Shown: piece after piece, positions 34,637 through 43,656 of the stretch | Layout of the letters: each line of letters opens with the position of its first letter | Numbering within the stretch: the first letter of the stretch is position 1 | Assembly: GCA_965203215.1 (NCBI GenBank) | Contig: CBDBBY010000001.1 | Location: 3,906,001-3,970,000 of the forward strand | Direction of reading: 5' to 3' | DNA length: 64,000 nucleotides | From: CBDBBY01 sp965203215 | Lineage (GTDB): Bacteria; Pseudomonadota; Alphaproteobacteria; Rhodobacterales; Rhodobacteraceae | Program-made: the position numbers and the translations under genes | Notes under the pieces: generated by a model | Told to the model about the DNA's origin: nothing | Database searches by the model: none | The model's input: the letters and a program-made list of their open reading frames with translations, nothing else

Positions 34637-36097
34637 TCATATTCCGGCAGGAATGTTGAGCGGATCCCTTTCGATCTTCCGGGGGCTGTTGAGCGCTTTC
34701 CATTTCGAGAGCGCTTCGTGAGCCGAAGGGAACGCCGGTCTCGGAATGAACTTTCCGCGTCCCGGATTCGGCTGCGAGTTCTTCCCCCATGCCCAGATCA
34801 CTTCGCCCCGCGACAATGTGTATCGGGCTTGCGCACTGACTTCGAAGCCTTCGAACACGTTGTAGTCGAGCACCGACTTTTGCGTTGTCGCGGTGATCGT
34901 TTTGCTCAGATTCGGATCCCACACCACGATGTCGGCATCCGCTCCCGGCAGCATCGCGCCCTTCTTCGGATAGATGTTCAGGATTCTGGCGATGTTCGTG
35001 GATGTCGCCGCGACGAATTCATTCGGCGTCAGCCGTCCCGTCTCGACGCCTTCCGTCCAGAGGACCGCCAGCCGCTCCTCGAGCCCGCCCGTTCCGTTCG
35101 GAATAAGGGTGAAGTTGTCGCGGCCCATGCGCTTTTGCTCCGTTGTGAATGCCGCGTGGTCCGTGGCGACGACTTGGAGCGATCCGGCCGCCAATCCGTT
35201 CCAAAGCCCGTCCTGATGCTCGCGCGAACGGAAGGGCGGCGACATCACGCGCCTCGCCGCGTGCTCCCAATCCTTCGAGAAATACTCGCCTTCGTCCAAA
35301 GTTAGGAATTGAATCAGCGGTTCCCCGTAAACCCGCATCCCTTTCTGCCGCGCTCGCCGGATGGCTTCATGCGCCTGTTCGCAGGATACGTGCACGATGT
35401 AGAGGGGGACTCCGGCGGCATCCGCGATCATGATGGCCCGATTGGCGGCTTCCCCTTCGACCTCGGGGGGCCTCGAGTAGGCATGGCCCTCAGGTCCGGT
35501 TATGCCGTCGGCGAGGAATTTCTGCTGGAGCTCCGCCACGATGTCGCCGTTCTCCGCGTGCACCATCGGAAGGGCGCCGAGTTCCTTGCATCGGCTGAAA
35601 GACGCGAAAAGCTCGTCGTCCTCGACCATGAGCGCTCCCTTGTAGGCCATGAAGTGCTTGAACGAGTTGACGCCCATGTCGACGGCGTCCTTCATTTCAT
35701 TGAAAATGGTCTCGTTCCAGCCCGTGATCGCCATGTGGTAGCCTACATCCGCGCAGATCTGAGGCTCGGACTTGCGGTGCCATTCGTTGATGGCGTTCTT
35801 CAGAGAGCCGTCGGGTCCCGGCAGACAAAAGTCGACGAGCATGGTGGTTCCCCCGGCGGCCGCGGCCCACGTGCCGGATTCGAAGGTTTCCGCCGCCGTC
35901 GTTCCCATGAAGGGCATCTCGAGATGGGTGTGCGGATCGATGCCGCCCGGCATCACGTAAGCTCCCTCGGCATCGACATATTCGTCGCCGGCGAGGTCCG
36001 GTCCGATCTCTTTGATCGTTTCGTCCTCGATCAGAACGTCCGCCTTGAACGTGCGGTCGGCCGTAACCACCGTTCCGCCCTTGATTACGCGACTCAT
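34637..36097 (-). CDS. hydA: Dihydropyrimidinase (D-hydantoinase)
   Basis: A 486-residue cyclic amidohydrolase that opens dihydrouracil or dihydrothymine to N-carbamoyl-beta-amino acids. Its binuclear zinc site is recognisable: GGIDPHTHLEMPF (two His), HFMAYKGA with the Lys that is carboxylated, VHVSCEQAHEA and the ATDHAAF Asp. Length is normal for the family. The start at 36097 has GAGGAGG at good distance. It lies 40 bp after the carbamoyl amidase gene and performs step two of the reductive pathway begun by PreT-PreA. Confidence 0.94.
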   Translation of the reverse strand: MSRVIKGGTVVTADRTFKADVLIEDETIKEIGPDLAGDEYVDAEGAYVMPGGIDPHTHLEMPFMGTTAAETFESGTWAAAAGGTTMLVDFCLPGPDGSLKNAINEWHRKSEPQICADVGYHMAITGWNETIFNEMKDAVDMGVNSFKHFMAYKGALMVEDDELFASFSRCKELGALPMVHAENGDIVAELQQKFLADGITGPEGHAYSRPPEVEGEAANRAIMIADAAGVPLYIVHVSCEQAHEAIRRARQKGMRVYGEPLIQFLTLDEGEYFSKDWEHAARRVMSPPFRSREHQDGLWNGLAAGSLQVVATDHAAFTTEQKRMGRDNFTLIPNGTGGLEERLAVLWTEGVETGRLTPNEFVAATSTNIARILNIYPKKGAMLPGADADIVVWDPNLSKTITATTQKSVLDYNVFEGFEVSAQARYTLSRGEVIWAWGKNSQPNPGRGKFIPRPAFPSAHEALSKWKALNSPRKIERDPLNIPAGI

Positions 36098-36137
36098 CGA
36101 TTTTCCCTCCTCGGAACGAAGCGGCGGAACGGCCGCA

Positions 36138-37388
36138 TTATTCTGCGATCTGCGCGGTTTCAACGACCGCGTGGAACAAAACGTCCGTGCCCGCCGCCGC
36201 CCAGTCCATGCTGATTTCTTCCGCTTCGTTGTGCGAAAGCCCGTCGACGCACGGGCACATCACCATGGCGGAAGGCGCGACCCTGTTGATCCAGCAGGCG
36301 TCGTGCCCCGCTCCGGAAACCAAGTCCATATGGCTGTAGCCCAAGCGTTCCGCGGCGCTTCTCACGGCGGAAACGCAGTTTCCGTCGAATTCGACCGGAT
36401 CGAAACCGCCGACCTTTTCGAAGTCGATCGTCAGGCCGAGCTCATCGCAAATCGCGGCGCCGCCGGATTTCAGCCGGGATTCCATGTCCGCGATCACATC
36501 GGCGTTCGGCGAACGGAAGTCGACGGTGAACACCGCTTTTCCGGGAATGACATTCCGGCTGTTGGGATGAACATCGATATGCCCGGCCGCGCCAACTGCT
36601 TTCGGTTTGTGGCTCCACGCTATTTCGTCGACGAGCAGCAAGATCTTCGCCATGCCCAAGCCTGCGTTCTTCCGCATGGGCATGGGCGTGGAGCCGGTGT
36701 GGCTTTCCTTGCCCTCGATCGTCACCTGCATCCAGGACAACCCTTGCCCGTGAGTGACGACTCCGATCCACCTGCCTTCGGCTTCAAGTATCGGTCCTTG
36801 CTCAATGTGAAGTTCGAAGAACGCTTTCATCCTGCGTTGGCCGACCGGCTCGTCGCCTCTCCAGCCGATTCGCTCGAGTTCGTCTCCGAATCGCTTTCCT
36901 TCGGCGTCCGTTCTATCGTACGCCCAAGCTTGGTCGTGCACGCCTGCGAACACCCCGGATGCCAGCATTGCCGGCGCGAATCGAGTGCCTTCCTCGTTCG
37001 TCCAGTTCGTAACGACGATCGGATGCTTGGTCTTGATGCCGAGATCGTTCAAGGTTCGAACGATCTCCAGCGCCCCGAGCACGCCGAGCACGCCGTCGAA
37101 TTTGCCTCCTGTGGGCTGGGTGTCGAGATGCGATCCGACGTAAACGGGGAGGGCATCGGAATCCTCGCCCGCCCTTTGCGCGAACATCGTTCCCATTTGG
37201 TCCACGGAAACAGTGCATCCCGCCGTCTCGCACCAATCCTTGAACAGCGCGCGGCCAACTCCGTCCTCGTCGGTCAGGGTCTGACGATTGTTGCCTCCCG
37301 CGATTCCCGGTCCGATCTTCGCCATTTCGGCTATGGAATCCCAAAGCCGCTGGCCGTTCACCTTCAGGTTGGATGAGGGCGCGGTCAT
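36138..37388 (-). CDS. N-carbamoyl-beta-alanine amidohydrolase (beta-ureidopropionase, M20 family)
   Basis: A 416-residue Zn-dependent hydrolase of the hydantoinase/carbamoylase M20 branch. It cleaves N-carbamoyl-beta-alanine to beta-alanine, CO2 and ammonia, the third step of pyrimidine reduction. Metal-site blocks: GSHLDTQPTGGKFDG, WTNEEGTRF, ELHIEQGPILE and SGAGHDACW. The dimerisation-domain block GHIDVHPNSRNVIPGK is also present. The start at 37388 has AAGGAG upstream; the longer frame is not supported. L-carbamoylase activity is the alternative, but the locus favours the beta-amino substrate. Confidence 0.9.
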   Translation of the reverse strand: MTAPSSNLKVNGQRLWDSIAEMAKIGPGIAGGNNRQTLTDEDGVGRALFKDWCETAGCTVSVDQMGTMFAQRAGEDSDALPVYVGSHLDTQPTGGKFDGVLGVLGALEIVRTLNDLGIKTKHPIVVTNWTNEEGTRFAPAMLASGVFAGVHDQAWAYDRTDAEGKRFGDELERIGWRGDEPVGQRRMKAFFELHIEQGPILEAEGRWIGVVTHGQGLSWMQVTIEGKESHTGSTPMPMRKNAGLGMAKILLLVDEIAWSHKPKAVGAAGHIDVHPNSRNVIPGKAVFTVDFRSPNADVIADMESRLKSGGAAICDELGLTIDFEKVGGFDPVEFDGNCVSAVRSAAERLGYSHMDLVSGAGHDACWINRVAPSAMVMCPCVDGLSHNEAEEISMDWAAAGTDVLFHAVVETAQIAE

Positions 37389-37461
37389 CCTGCAAGCTCC
37401 TTTCCGACGCCGATCTCGTTCAGCGGGCCGCAATCCTTCCAGCGCCGCAGTCGCGCACCGG

Positions 37462-38790
37462 TCACGCGGCGCGCGACAGCACTTTGCGCATGACGTCAAC
37501 GATCTGGTCGATGTGGCTTTTTTCCGCGATCAGCGGGGGTGAAAGCGCGATGATATCGCCCGTCGTCCTGGTCAACAGCCCTTCCTGGTAGGCGTCGAGG
37601 AACACTTGGAACGCCCGTTTGGACGGCGCATTCTGGATCGGCTCAAGTTCGATCGCGCCGACCAATCCCAAGTTCCGGATGTCGATCACATTCGGAAGTC
37701 CCTTCAACGAATGCAGAGCGTCTTCCCAGTAGGGAGCCAACGCGGCGGCATTCTCGAACAAGCCTTCTTCCTTGTAGGTTTCCAGAGACGCGAGGCCGGC
37801 GGCGCACGCGACCGGGTTGCCGGAATACGTATAGCCGTGGAAAAGCTCGATCATATGTTCCGGCCCGGTCATGAACGCGTCGTGGATTTCCGCGCTCGCG
37901 AGCACGGCGCCCATCGGGATGACGCCGTTCGTAAGTCCCTTCGCGCAGGTGATCATGTCCGGCCTTACGCCGAAATGCTTCGCTCCGAAGGAGCTGCCGA
38001 GCCGACCGAAGCCTGTAATGACTTCATCGAATATCAGCAGGATGCCGTGTTTCGAGCAGATTTCGCGAATCCGCTCAAGATAGCCGACCGGCGGAATGAG
38101 GACGCCGGTGGAACCCGCCACCGGTTCCACGATCACTGCCGCGATGGTTTCCGGGCCGTGCAGCGCGGCAATGCGCTCGACGTCGTTCGCCAGATCGGCG
38201 CCATGTTCCGGCCGTCCGCGCGAGAAGGCGTTCTTCTCCGGAAGGTGCGTGTGCGAAAGATGGTCGACTCCGGTCAGCAACGAGCCGAAGAATTTTCTGT
38301 TGTTCACGATGCCGCCGACGGAAATCCCGCCGAAATTGACGCCGTGGTAGCCGCGTTCGCGCCCGATCAATCGAATCCGCTGCCCTTCGCCTCGGGCTCT
38401 GTGGTAGGCGAGCGCAATCTTGAGGGCGCTGTCGACCGATTCCGAACCGGAATTGGTGAAGAACACATGATCAATCCCGTCGGGCGCGATGTCGATGATC
38501 CTGTTCGCGAGCTCGAATACTTTCGGGTGGCCCATCTGGAACGCAGGCGCGTAGTCCATTTCCGCGACCTGCTTCTGCACGGCTTCGACGATGCGCGGGC
38601 GGGCGTGCCCGGCGTTGCAGCACCAAAGGCCGGCTGTCCCGTCCAGCACCTGGCGGCCGTCGGAGGTCGTGTAGTGCATCCCTTTCGCTCCGACGAACAT
38701 GCGCGGCGATGATTTGAATTGCCGGTTTGCCGTGAACGGCATCCAATACGCCCGAAGGTCGTTGGGCCATCTGCTTGTGTCGAGCGCCAT
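37462..38790 (-). CDS. Class III omega-aminotransferase (beta-alanine:pyruvate aminotransferase)
   Basis: A 442-residue PLP enzyme. The cofactor Lys lies in ITCAKGLTNGVIP, the PLP-phosphate loop in FTNSGSESVDSALK, and the aspartate contacting the pyridine nitrogen in LLIFDEVITGFGR. The N-terminus YWMPFTANRQFK and the block FHGYTYSGNPVAC match beta-alanine:pyruvate aminotransferases, which convert beta-alanine to malonate semialdehyde. It is the first gene of the operon running to the ABC binding protein. Its promoter faces rutR across a divergent region that has RutR-like half-sites. Confidence 0.92.
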   Translation of the reverse strand: MALDTSRWPNDLRAYWMPFTANRQFKSSPRMFVGAKGMHYTTSDGRQVLDGTAGLWCCNAGHARPRIVEAVQKQVAEMDYAPAFQMGHPKVFELANRIIDIAPDGIDHVFFTNSGSESVDSALKIALAYHRARGEGQRIRLIGRERGYHGVNFGGISVGGIVNNRKFFGSLLTGVDHLSHTHLPEKNAFSRGRPEHGADLANDVERIAALHGPETIAAVIVEPVAGSTGVLIPPVGYLERIREICSKHGILLIFDEVITGFGRLGSSFGAKHFGVRPDMITCAKGLTNGVIPMGAVLASAEIHDAFMTGPEHMIELFHGYTYSGNPVACAAGLASLETYKEEGLFENAAALAPYWEDALHSLKGLPNVIDIRNLGLVGAIELEPIQNAPSKRAFQVFLDAYQEGLLTRTTGDIIALSPPLIAEKSHIDQIVDVMRKVLSRAA

Positions 38791-38852
38791 GGCTATAATC
38801 CTTTCAGTTTGAAAGACACGTTGCCGGAGTATCGTTCCCTGCGGTCCAAGTT

Positions 38853-38868
38853 TTGACCATCAAGTCGA
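38853..38868. promoter_or_regulatory. Candidate RutR box upstream of the aminotransferase operon
   Basis: TTGACCATCAAGTCGA matches the E. coli RutR consensus TTGACCAnnTGGTCAA at 11 of 14 defined positions, with one perfect half-site. It is about 65 bp upstream of the aminotransferase start. Confidence 0.55.
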
Positions 38869-39181
38869 TGAAACGCTATCAAAGTTGCGCACGCAGTCAA
38901 GACGATGCGCCGTCGCGTTCCCGCTCATGCCGACGATTTCCGCAGATAAACAGGAATTGAAGCCGGGCGAGCCGACCTTGCCAGATCGGAGGCGGTCGAG
39001 TTTCGCTTCAGAGTGTAGAGCGCTCGGACCCACGCCCATTCGGAATTTCGGTTGCCGCGGCAAGTAAATTGACCATCGAGTTGCGAACGCGCTATCAGCG
39101 TTTCGCTCGCGCTCAAGATGACGCTTGGTCGCGAATCGGCTCCCGGCGACGGCGCAAGCGGAACAACAGGAATGCATTTCG
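38869..39181. other. Divergent aminotransferase/rutR control region
   Basis: No gene. A second perfect TTGACCA half-site lies at 39069-39075 (9 of 14 consensus positions overall). In both copies a GCTATCA follows shortly after, so the two stretches look like duplicated control sequence. Confidence 0.4.
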
Positions 39182-39823
39182 ATGGCGGAAAAGCCCTGTC
39201 CGACCCGGCCGAGGAGAGTTTCCCGAAAGCGGGCGGAAATCACGGAAAGGATTCTGGAGGCCGCGTTGGACGTGTTCTCCCAATACGGTTTCAGGGGATC
39301 GACGCTCGATCAGATTTCGGCCGCGTCAGGAATTTCGAAACCGAATTTGCTTTATTACTTCGAAAGCAAGGAAGCCATGCACCGGGCGTTGCTGACGCGA
39401 TTGCTCGATACTTGGCTTGATCCGCTCAAAGCCATGAACCCTGACGGTGAACCGATTCAAGAAGTAACGAATTATGTCCGCCTGAAGCTTCATATGGCCC
39501 GGGATTACCCGCGCGAGAGCAGGTTGTTCGCGAACGAAATCATTGACGGCGCGCCTGTCATCCGGTCGGCGCTGGAAGGCGAACTAAGGAATCTGGTCGA
39601 CGAAAAGGCCGTGCTGATGGAGCGATGGGTCTCGGAAGGCAAAATCGCGGATGTGAACCCGCGACATTTGATCTTTTCCATTTGGGCGACCACGCAGCAT
39701 TATGCCGATTTTTCAGCTCAAATCAGATTGGTTCTGAATCGTTCAGACGATCCGTTCGACGAAGCCGCAGCGCATTTGGACGCTCTCTTCAGGAAGATGC
39801 TTGAGCCCAGCCAAGGCGACTGA
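39182..39823 (+). CDS. rutR: TetR-family pyrimidine regulator RutR
   Basis: A 213-residue regulator strongly resembling E. coli RutR, which senses uracil and thymine. N-terminal helix-turn-helix: AALDVFSQYGFRGSTLDQI then ASGISKPNLLYYFESKEAMH. The C-terminal domain repeats RutR blocks: LDTWLDPLKA, YVRLKLHMARDYPRESRLF, LVDEKAVLMERWVSEGKI, HLIFSIWATTQHYADF. I chose the ATG at 39182 because the upstream extension is unlike any TetR N-terminus. It is divergent from the degradation operon and convergent with preA, so it sits in the middle of its presumed regulon. Confidence 0.93.
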   Translation: MAEKPCPTRPRRVSRKRAEITERILEAALDVFSQYGFRGSTLDQISAASGISKPNLLYYFESKEAMHRALLTRLLDTWLDPLKAMNPDGEPIQEVTNYVRLKLHMARDYPRESRLFANEIIDGAPVIRSALEGELRNLVDEKAVLMERWVSEGKIADVNPRHLIFSIWATTQHYADFSAQIRLVLNRSDDPFDEAAAHLDALFRKMLEPSQGD

Positions 39824-39882
39824 AAGCGTGAATCGCAACGCCGAATGAAATATGCAGTTGCCGGACCAATCGGACCGAATGA

Positions 39883-41184
39883 TCATTCCGCGACGCAAGC
39901 CGCGACGTTGTTGGGATGCTGGGTCCAATTCAGATGCTTGTCGGTGACGCGGCTGCCGGTCCTGAGATCGATATCGCCGGGATGAAGCTCTTCCATCGTG
40001 ATGCAATCTTCGACCGGACATACGTTGACGCACAGGTTGCAGGCGACGCATTCCTCGTCGATGACTTCGAAGACCCTATTCGGCTTGATCGCAATGGCCT
40101 GATGCGAAGTGTCTTCGCAAACCGCAAAGCAACGTCCGCACTTGATGCAGAGGTCCTGATCGATTCGCGCTTTCGTGACGTAGTTCAGATTAAGATACTG
40201 CCAATCGACCACGTTCGGAACTGCTCGGCCTCTGAAATCCGAGATCGACTCGTACCCTCTTTCCTCCATCCAGAGTTCGAGCCCGGAAACCATCTCTTGG
40301 ATGATTCGGAAACCATAGGTCATTGCGGCGGTGCAGACTTGAACGTTGCCTGCGCCGAGCGCGATGAATTCCGCCGCATCGCGCCACGTCGTGATTCCGC
40401 CAATGCCGGAAATCGGGAGGTCGGCCGTTTCCGGGTCCCTGGAAATCTCGGCCACCATGTTCAGTGCGACCGGCTTGACCGCCGGTCCGCAATAGCCGCC
40501 GTGCGTTCCCTTGCCGTCGATCATGGGTTCGGGACTGAACGTTTCCAAGTTGACGGACGTTATCGAAGAGAGCGTGTTGATCAGCGAAACCGAGTCTGCG
40601 CCTCCCGCTTTCGCCGCGCGCGCAGGATACCGGATGTCCGTAATGTTGGGGGTCAGTTTCACGATGACCGGCATTTTGGTGTTCGACTTGACCCATCGGG
40701 AAACCATCTCGATGTACTCGGGGACCTGCCCGACCGCGGAGCCCATGCCGCGCTCGCTCATGCCGTGAGGGCATCCGAAATTGAGTTCCACCCCGTCCGC
40801 GCCAGTATCCTCAACCAGCCTGAGTATGTGTTGCCACGGCGCTTCTTCGCACGGCACCATCAGGCTCACGACCACGGCGCGGTCCGGGAACTCCGACTTG
40901 ATCGTCTTGATCTCGGCAAGGTTCGTTTCCAGCGGCCGGTCGGTGATCAACTCAATGTTGTTGAGGCCAAGCAGCCTCCGGTCCGCGCCCCAAACGGCGC
41001 CGTAGCGCGGTCCGTTCACATTCACGATGTGCGGATCAAGTCCGAGAGTCTTCCAAACGACGCCGCCCCATCCCTCCTTGAATGCCCGGCGGACATTGTA
41101 TTCCTTGTCCGTGGGCGGCGCGGAAGCCAGCCAGAAGGGATTCGGACTGCGGATGCCGAGGAATTCTGAAGCCAAGCGTCCCAT
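39883..41184 (-). CDS. preA: NAD-dependent dihydropyrimidine dehydrogenase subunit PreA
   Basis: A 433-residue catalytic subunit that reduces uracil and thymine to the 5,6-dihydro forms. The FMN TIM-barrel carries the active-site Cys in NFGCPHGMSERGMG and the substrate-loop Asn residues in LTPNITDI and INTLSS. Two C-terminal [4Fe-4S] motifs (CIKCGRCFAVC and CVACNLCVNVC) relay electrons from PreT. AAAGGA precedes the ATG. It follows preT by 50 bp, so the two form one transcription unit opposite rutR. Confidence 0.95.
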   Translation of the reverse strand: MGRLASEFLGIRSPNPFWLASAPPTDKEYNVRRAFKEGWGGVVWKTLGLDPHIVNVNGPRYGAVWGADRRLLGLNNIELITDRPLETNLAEIKTIKSEFPDRAVVVSLMVPCEEAPWQHILRLVEDTGADGVELNFGCPHGMSERGMGSAVGQVPEYIEMVSRWVKSNTKMPVIVKLTPNITDIRYPARAAKAGGADSVSLINTLSSITSVNLETFSPEPMIDGKGTHGGYCGPAVKPVALNMVAEISRDPETADLPISGIGGITTWRDAAEFIALGAGNVQVCTAAMTYGFRIIQEMVSGLELWMEERGYESISDFRGRAVPNVVDWQYLNLNYVTKARIDQDLCIKCGRCFAVCEDTSHQAIAIKPNRVFEVIDEECVACNLCVNVCPVEDCITMEELHPGDIDLRTGSRVTDKHLNWTQHPNNVAACVAE

Positions 41185-41234
41185 GCCTGCGTCCTTTCCA
41201 AAATTAATTGAGCGCGGTTTCCGATGAGGAATGG

Positions 41235-42569
41235 TCAGCAGCCTGAAAGGGCCGCATGGATTTCTTCGGCTGCATCGCGCCCTTGCGCGACAGCGCTCAC
41301 GGTGAGGTCTTCTCCGGCGGAAATGCAGTCGCCGCCTGCCCAAACATTCGGCAGGTCCGATCTGCCTTTGGCGTCTGTCTTCAATTTTCTGCCGTCAGTT
41401 TCGAGGCCGCCCGGAATCTGCTCAAGTCGCTGGCCGATGGCCCGAAAGATCTGATCAGCGGGAATTCGAAAGGCTTCACCCGCCGGTTTCAATCGGCCGT
41501 CCGACGAATCTGTGCGCTCGAAAACGACGATCTTTGTACCGTCTTCGCTTTCCACACTCACCGGCATGGCGTTTGCGAGGATTCGCACGCCCTTCGATGC
41601 AGCCAAGTCTTGTTCATACTTGGACGCGCCCATTTCATTCCGGCTGCGGCGATAAGCAATCGTAACTTCCTCAGCACCGAGCAGTTTGGATTGCACGGCC
41701 GCGTCTATGGCCGTCATCCCGCCGCCGACAACGACGACTTTTCTGCCGACCGGAAGAGCTGAAAGATCGTCGGACTGGCGAAGGTCGGAAATGAAATCGA
41801 CCGCGCTCTCAACGCCGGCATTTTCGCCGTCGACATTCAGTTTGTTGACGCCGCCGAGACCGCAGCCGACGAATACCGCATCGAATTCGGCGCAAAGCTC
41901 CCGGAAGTCGTCCGCTGAGGTGACCGGGCTCTCAAGTTTGATGGATATTCCGCCGATGCGAAGGAGCCATTCAACTTCGCGCGCGGCGAAATCTTCCACC
42001 GTCTTGTATGCCGCAATGCCGTATTCGTTCAGTCCGCCGGCTTTGCCGCGCGCTTCGACGACGACGACATCATGGCCCTTCATGGCCAAGCGGTGTGCGC
42101 AAGCCAGTCCCGCAGGCCCCGCTCCGATGATCGCGACGCGTTTTCCCGTTGGATCCGGGCGCGTATACGGATGTCCTTCTCTTGCCATCAGAGAATCCGT
42201 GGCGAAACGCTGCAGTCGGCCTATTTCCACCGGGCTGCCCTCAGCGGATTCACGAACGCATGCCTCCTCGCACAGCGTTTCGGTCGGGCAGACGCGCGCG
42301 CACATCCCTCCGAGGATATTGCTGTTGAAGATGGTCTTCGCCGCCGCATCCGGAACTCCGGAGGCGATTTGCCTTATGAACAACGGTATGTCGATTTCGG
42401 TCGGACATGCGTCCACGCATGGAGCGTCATGGCAGAAATAGCAGCGGTCGGCTGCTACGGCCGCCTCGTGCTTCGAAAGCGGAGGGTGGAGGTCTGCGAA
42501 ATTGTCTTCGTATTCCTCTGCGGGCAGACGGCCGGGAGACACGCCGGGCGCAGCAACGGAATGAGCCAT
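41235..42569 (-). CDS. preT: NAD-dependent dihydropyrimidine dehydrogenase subunit PreT
   Basis: A 444-residue FAD/Fe-S subunit that takes electrons from NADH and passes them to PreA. It has a GltD-like plan: an N-terminal helical [4Fe-4S] domain (CYFCHDAPC...CP and CARVCPTETLCEEAC), an FAD-binding fold starting IGAGPAGLACAHRLA and an NAD-binding fold with VVGGGMTAIDAA, ending in VWAGGDCISAGEDLTV. The start at 42569 avoids an 18-residue extension of no known homology. A long AT-rich palindrome lies about 53 bp upstream. Confidence 0.94.
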   Translation of the reverse strand: MAHSVAAPGVSPGRLPAEEYEDNFADLHPPLSKHEAAVAADRCYFCHDAPCVDACPTEIDIPLFIRQIASGVPDAAAKTIFNSNILGGMCARVCPTETLCEEACVRESAEGSPVEIGRLQRFATDSLMAREGHPYTRPDPTGKRVAIIGAGPAGLACAHRLAMKGHDVVVVEARGKAGGLNEYGIAAYKTVEDFAAREVEWLLRIGGISIKLESPVTSADDFRELCAEFDAVFVGCGLGGVNKLNVDGENAGVESAVDFISDLRQSDDLSALPVGRKVVVVGGGMTAIDAAVQSKLLGAEEVTIAYRRSRNEMGASKYEQDLAASKGVRILANAMPVSVESEDGTKIVVFERTDSSDGRLKPAGEAFRIPADQIFRAIGQRLEQIPGGLETDGRKLKTDAKGRSDLPNVWAGGDCISAGEDLTVSAVAQGRDAAEEIHAALSGC

Positions 42570-42621
42570 GTCAGTATCAAATTGAAATATCCGTCGTGAA
42601 GGAACAGACTTGCACGGATTC

Positions 42622-42647
42622 AAAATTTTATCAATTGGTAAAATTTT
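42622..42647. promoter_or_regulatory. AT-rich 26-bp palindrome upstream of preT
   Basis: Perfect 9-base arms (AAAATTTTA and TAAAATTTT) flank TCAATTGG, itself nearly palindromic. The position, about 53 bp before the preT start, suggests an operator or a promoter-proximal binding site. It does not match the RutR consensus. Confidence 0.5.
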
Positions 42648-42827
42648 TTGGACAGACGAACAGTCGGCAATTGTGTCTTATTTGTCAGTGCCTTCGACGC
42701 AGCGGACTCTCTGCTCGGATCATGCAGTTCGCTTGAAGGTTGGGCTAGTCCGCCGCGCGGCGACTTTTTCGCTGCAGACGTATGGAATTGTCGCCTTGGG
42801 CCGCCGTCAAAGTCGGAGGTCGGCCAA

Positions 42828-43016
42828 TTCGTTCAATTCACGCGATGGTTTCAGAAAAATGCCTGCAGGCCGGTTTGCGTTCGTCCCAGAATCAGCCTGT
42901 GGATATCGTGCGTTCCTTCGTAGGTGTTGACGGTTTCAAGATTCTGGGCATGCCGAATGACGTGGCAATAGATTAGGATGCCATTCCCGCCATGCACGTC
43001 GCGAGCGGGCGCGCAA
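42828..43016 (-). pseudogene. Displaced 3' end of the acyl-CoA dehydrogenase gene (left direct repeat)
   Basis: This 189-bp stretch is about 95% identical to 50441-50630, which holds the last codons and stop of the acyl-CoA dehydrogenase at 50464-51666 plus about 23 bases of downstream DNA. On the minus strand it reads the C-terminal end through LQAFF-stop. Of nine substitutions, six change the amino acid (for example Asp to Tyr, Tyr to Cys) and a one-base gap is present, so this copy is decaying. No upstream part of the gene is present here. Confidence 0.85.
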
Positions 43017-43656
43017 GCCGATACTCGGTTTCAGGGAGCGCTTGGAAATAAGCGTTGGAGTTGCGAGGAAAACCCCCGCAAAGAGAAAGAGGTGCGTCGT
43101 GCCTAGTAAGCAAAGTACTTCGGCCCACCGGAGAAGAGCAAGGTTACGCATGTGGCTACGCGACATGCACCTTGGAAGGGAATGGGCAAGCCCTTTCCCC
43201 TTCACCCCAAACCCGACGCGCAAGTGCGTCGACGGCTGTTGGCATGGCTGGACATGCAACAAAAATGCGCATTGTGCGCCAGCCTTTATTGCGGGTTTGA
43301 TGCACTGAAAATGAACGCGCCGACTGGCTTCCAAGGCCCACACCGAAGAACGCTCATTGTCCGACTACTGGCGGCGGTCGGGCGCGGGCAACAATCTCAA
43401 CCGTGTTGGAGAAACGTTTGGGCGACTTGCAGAGGCAGCAGGACGAGCTGCAGAAGCGATTTCTACAAGGTTAACCCAGCATCGTGCCGAGAAAGAAAAA
43501 CCATGCTGCGTTTCTTCGCCAAGCCAATCTCGACTAGACCGGACATTCATTTATGCACCGTCCAATGACGGCCGTGCGCAACGAAGCTGCCGTTGGCTGC
43601 GTGAGCGAAAATGGCAGCTGTCCAAATATCCCGCCCGAGTAGCCACGAGCCGAATT
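43017..43656. other. Unassigned DNA inside the left edge of the repeat-bounded module
   Basis: About 640 bp with several overlapping short frames and no recognisable gene. One plus-strand frame near 43400-43475 encodes a Gln/Leu/Arg-rich coiled-coil-like end (EKRLGDLQRQQDEL) with a stop. This may be the tail of a lost recombinase or other mobile-element gene, but I cannot prove it. Confidence 0.35.
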
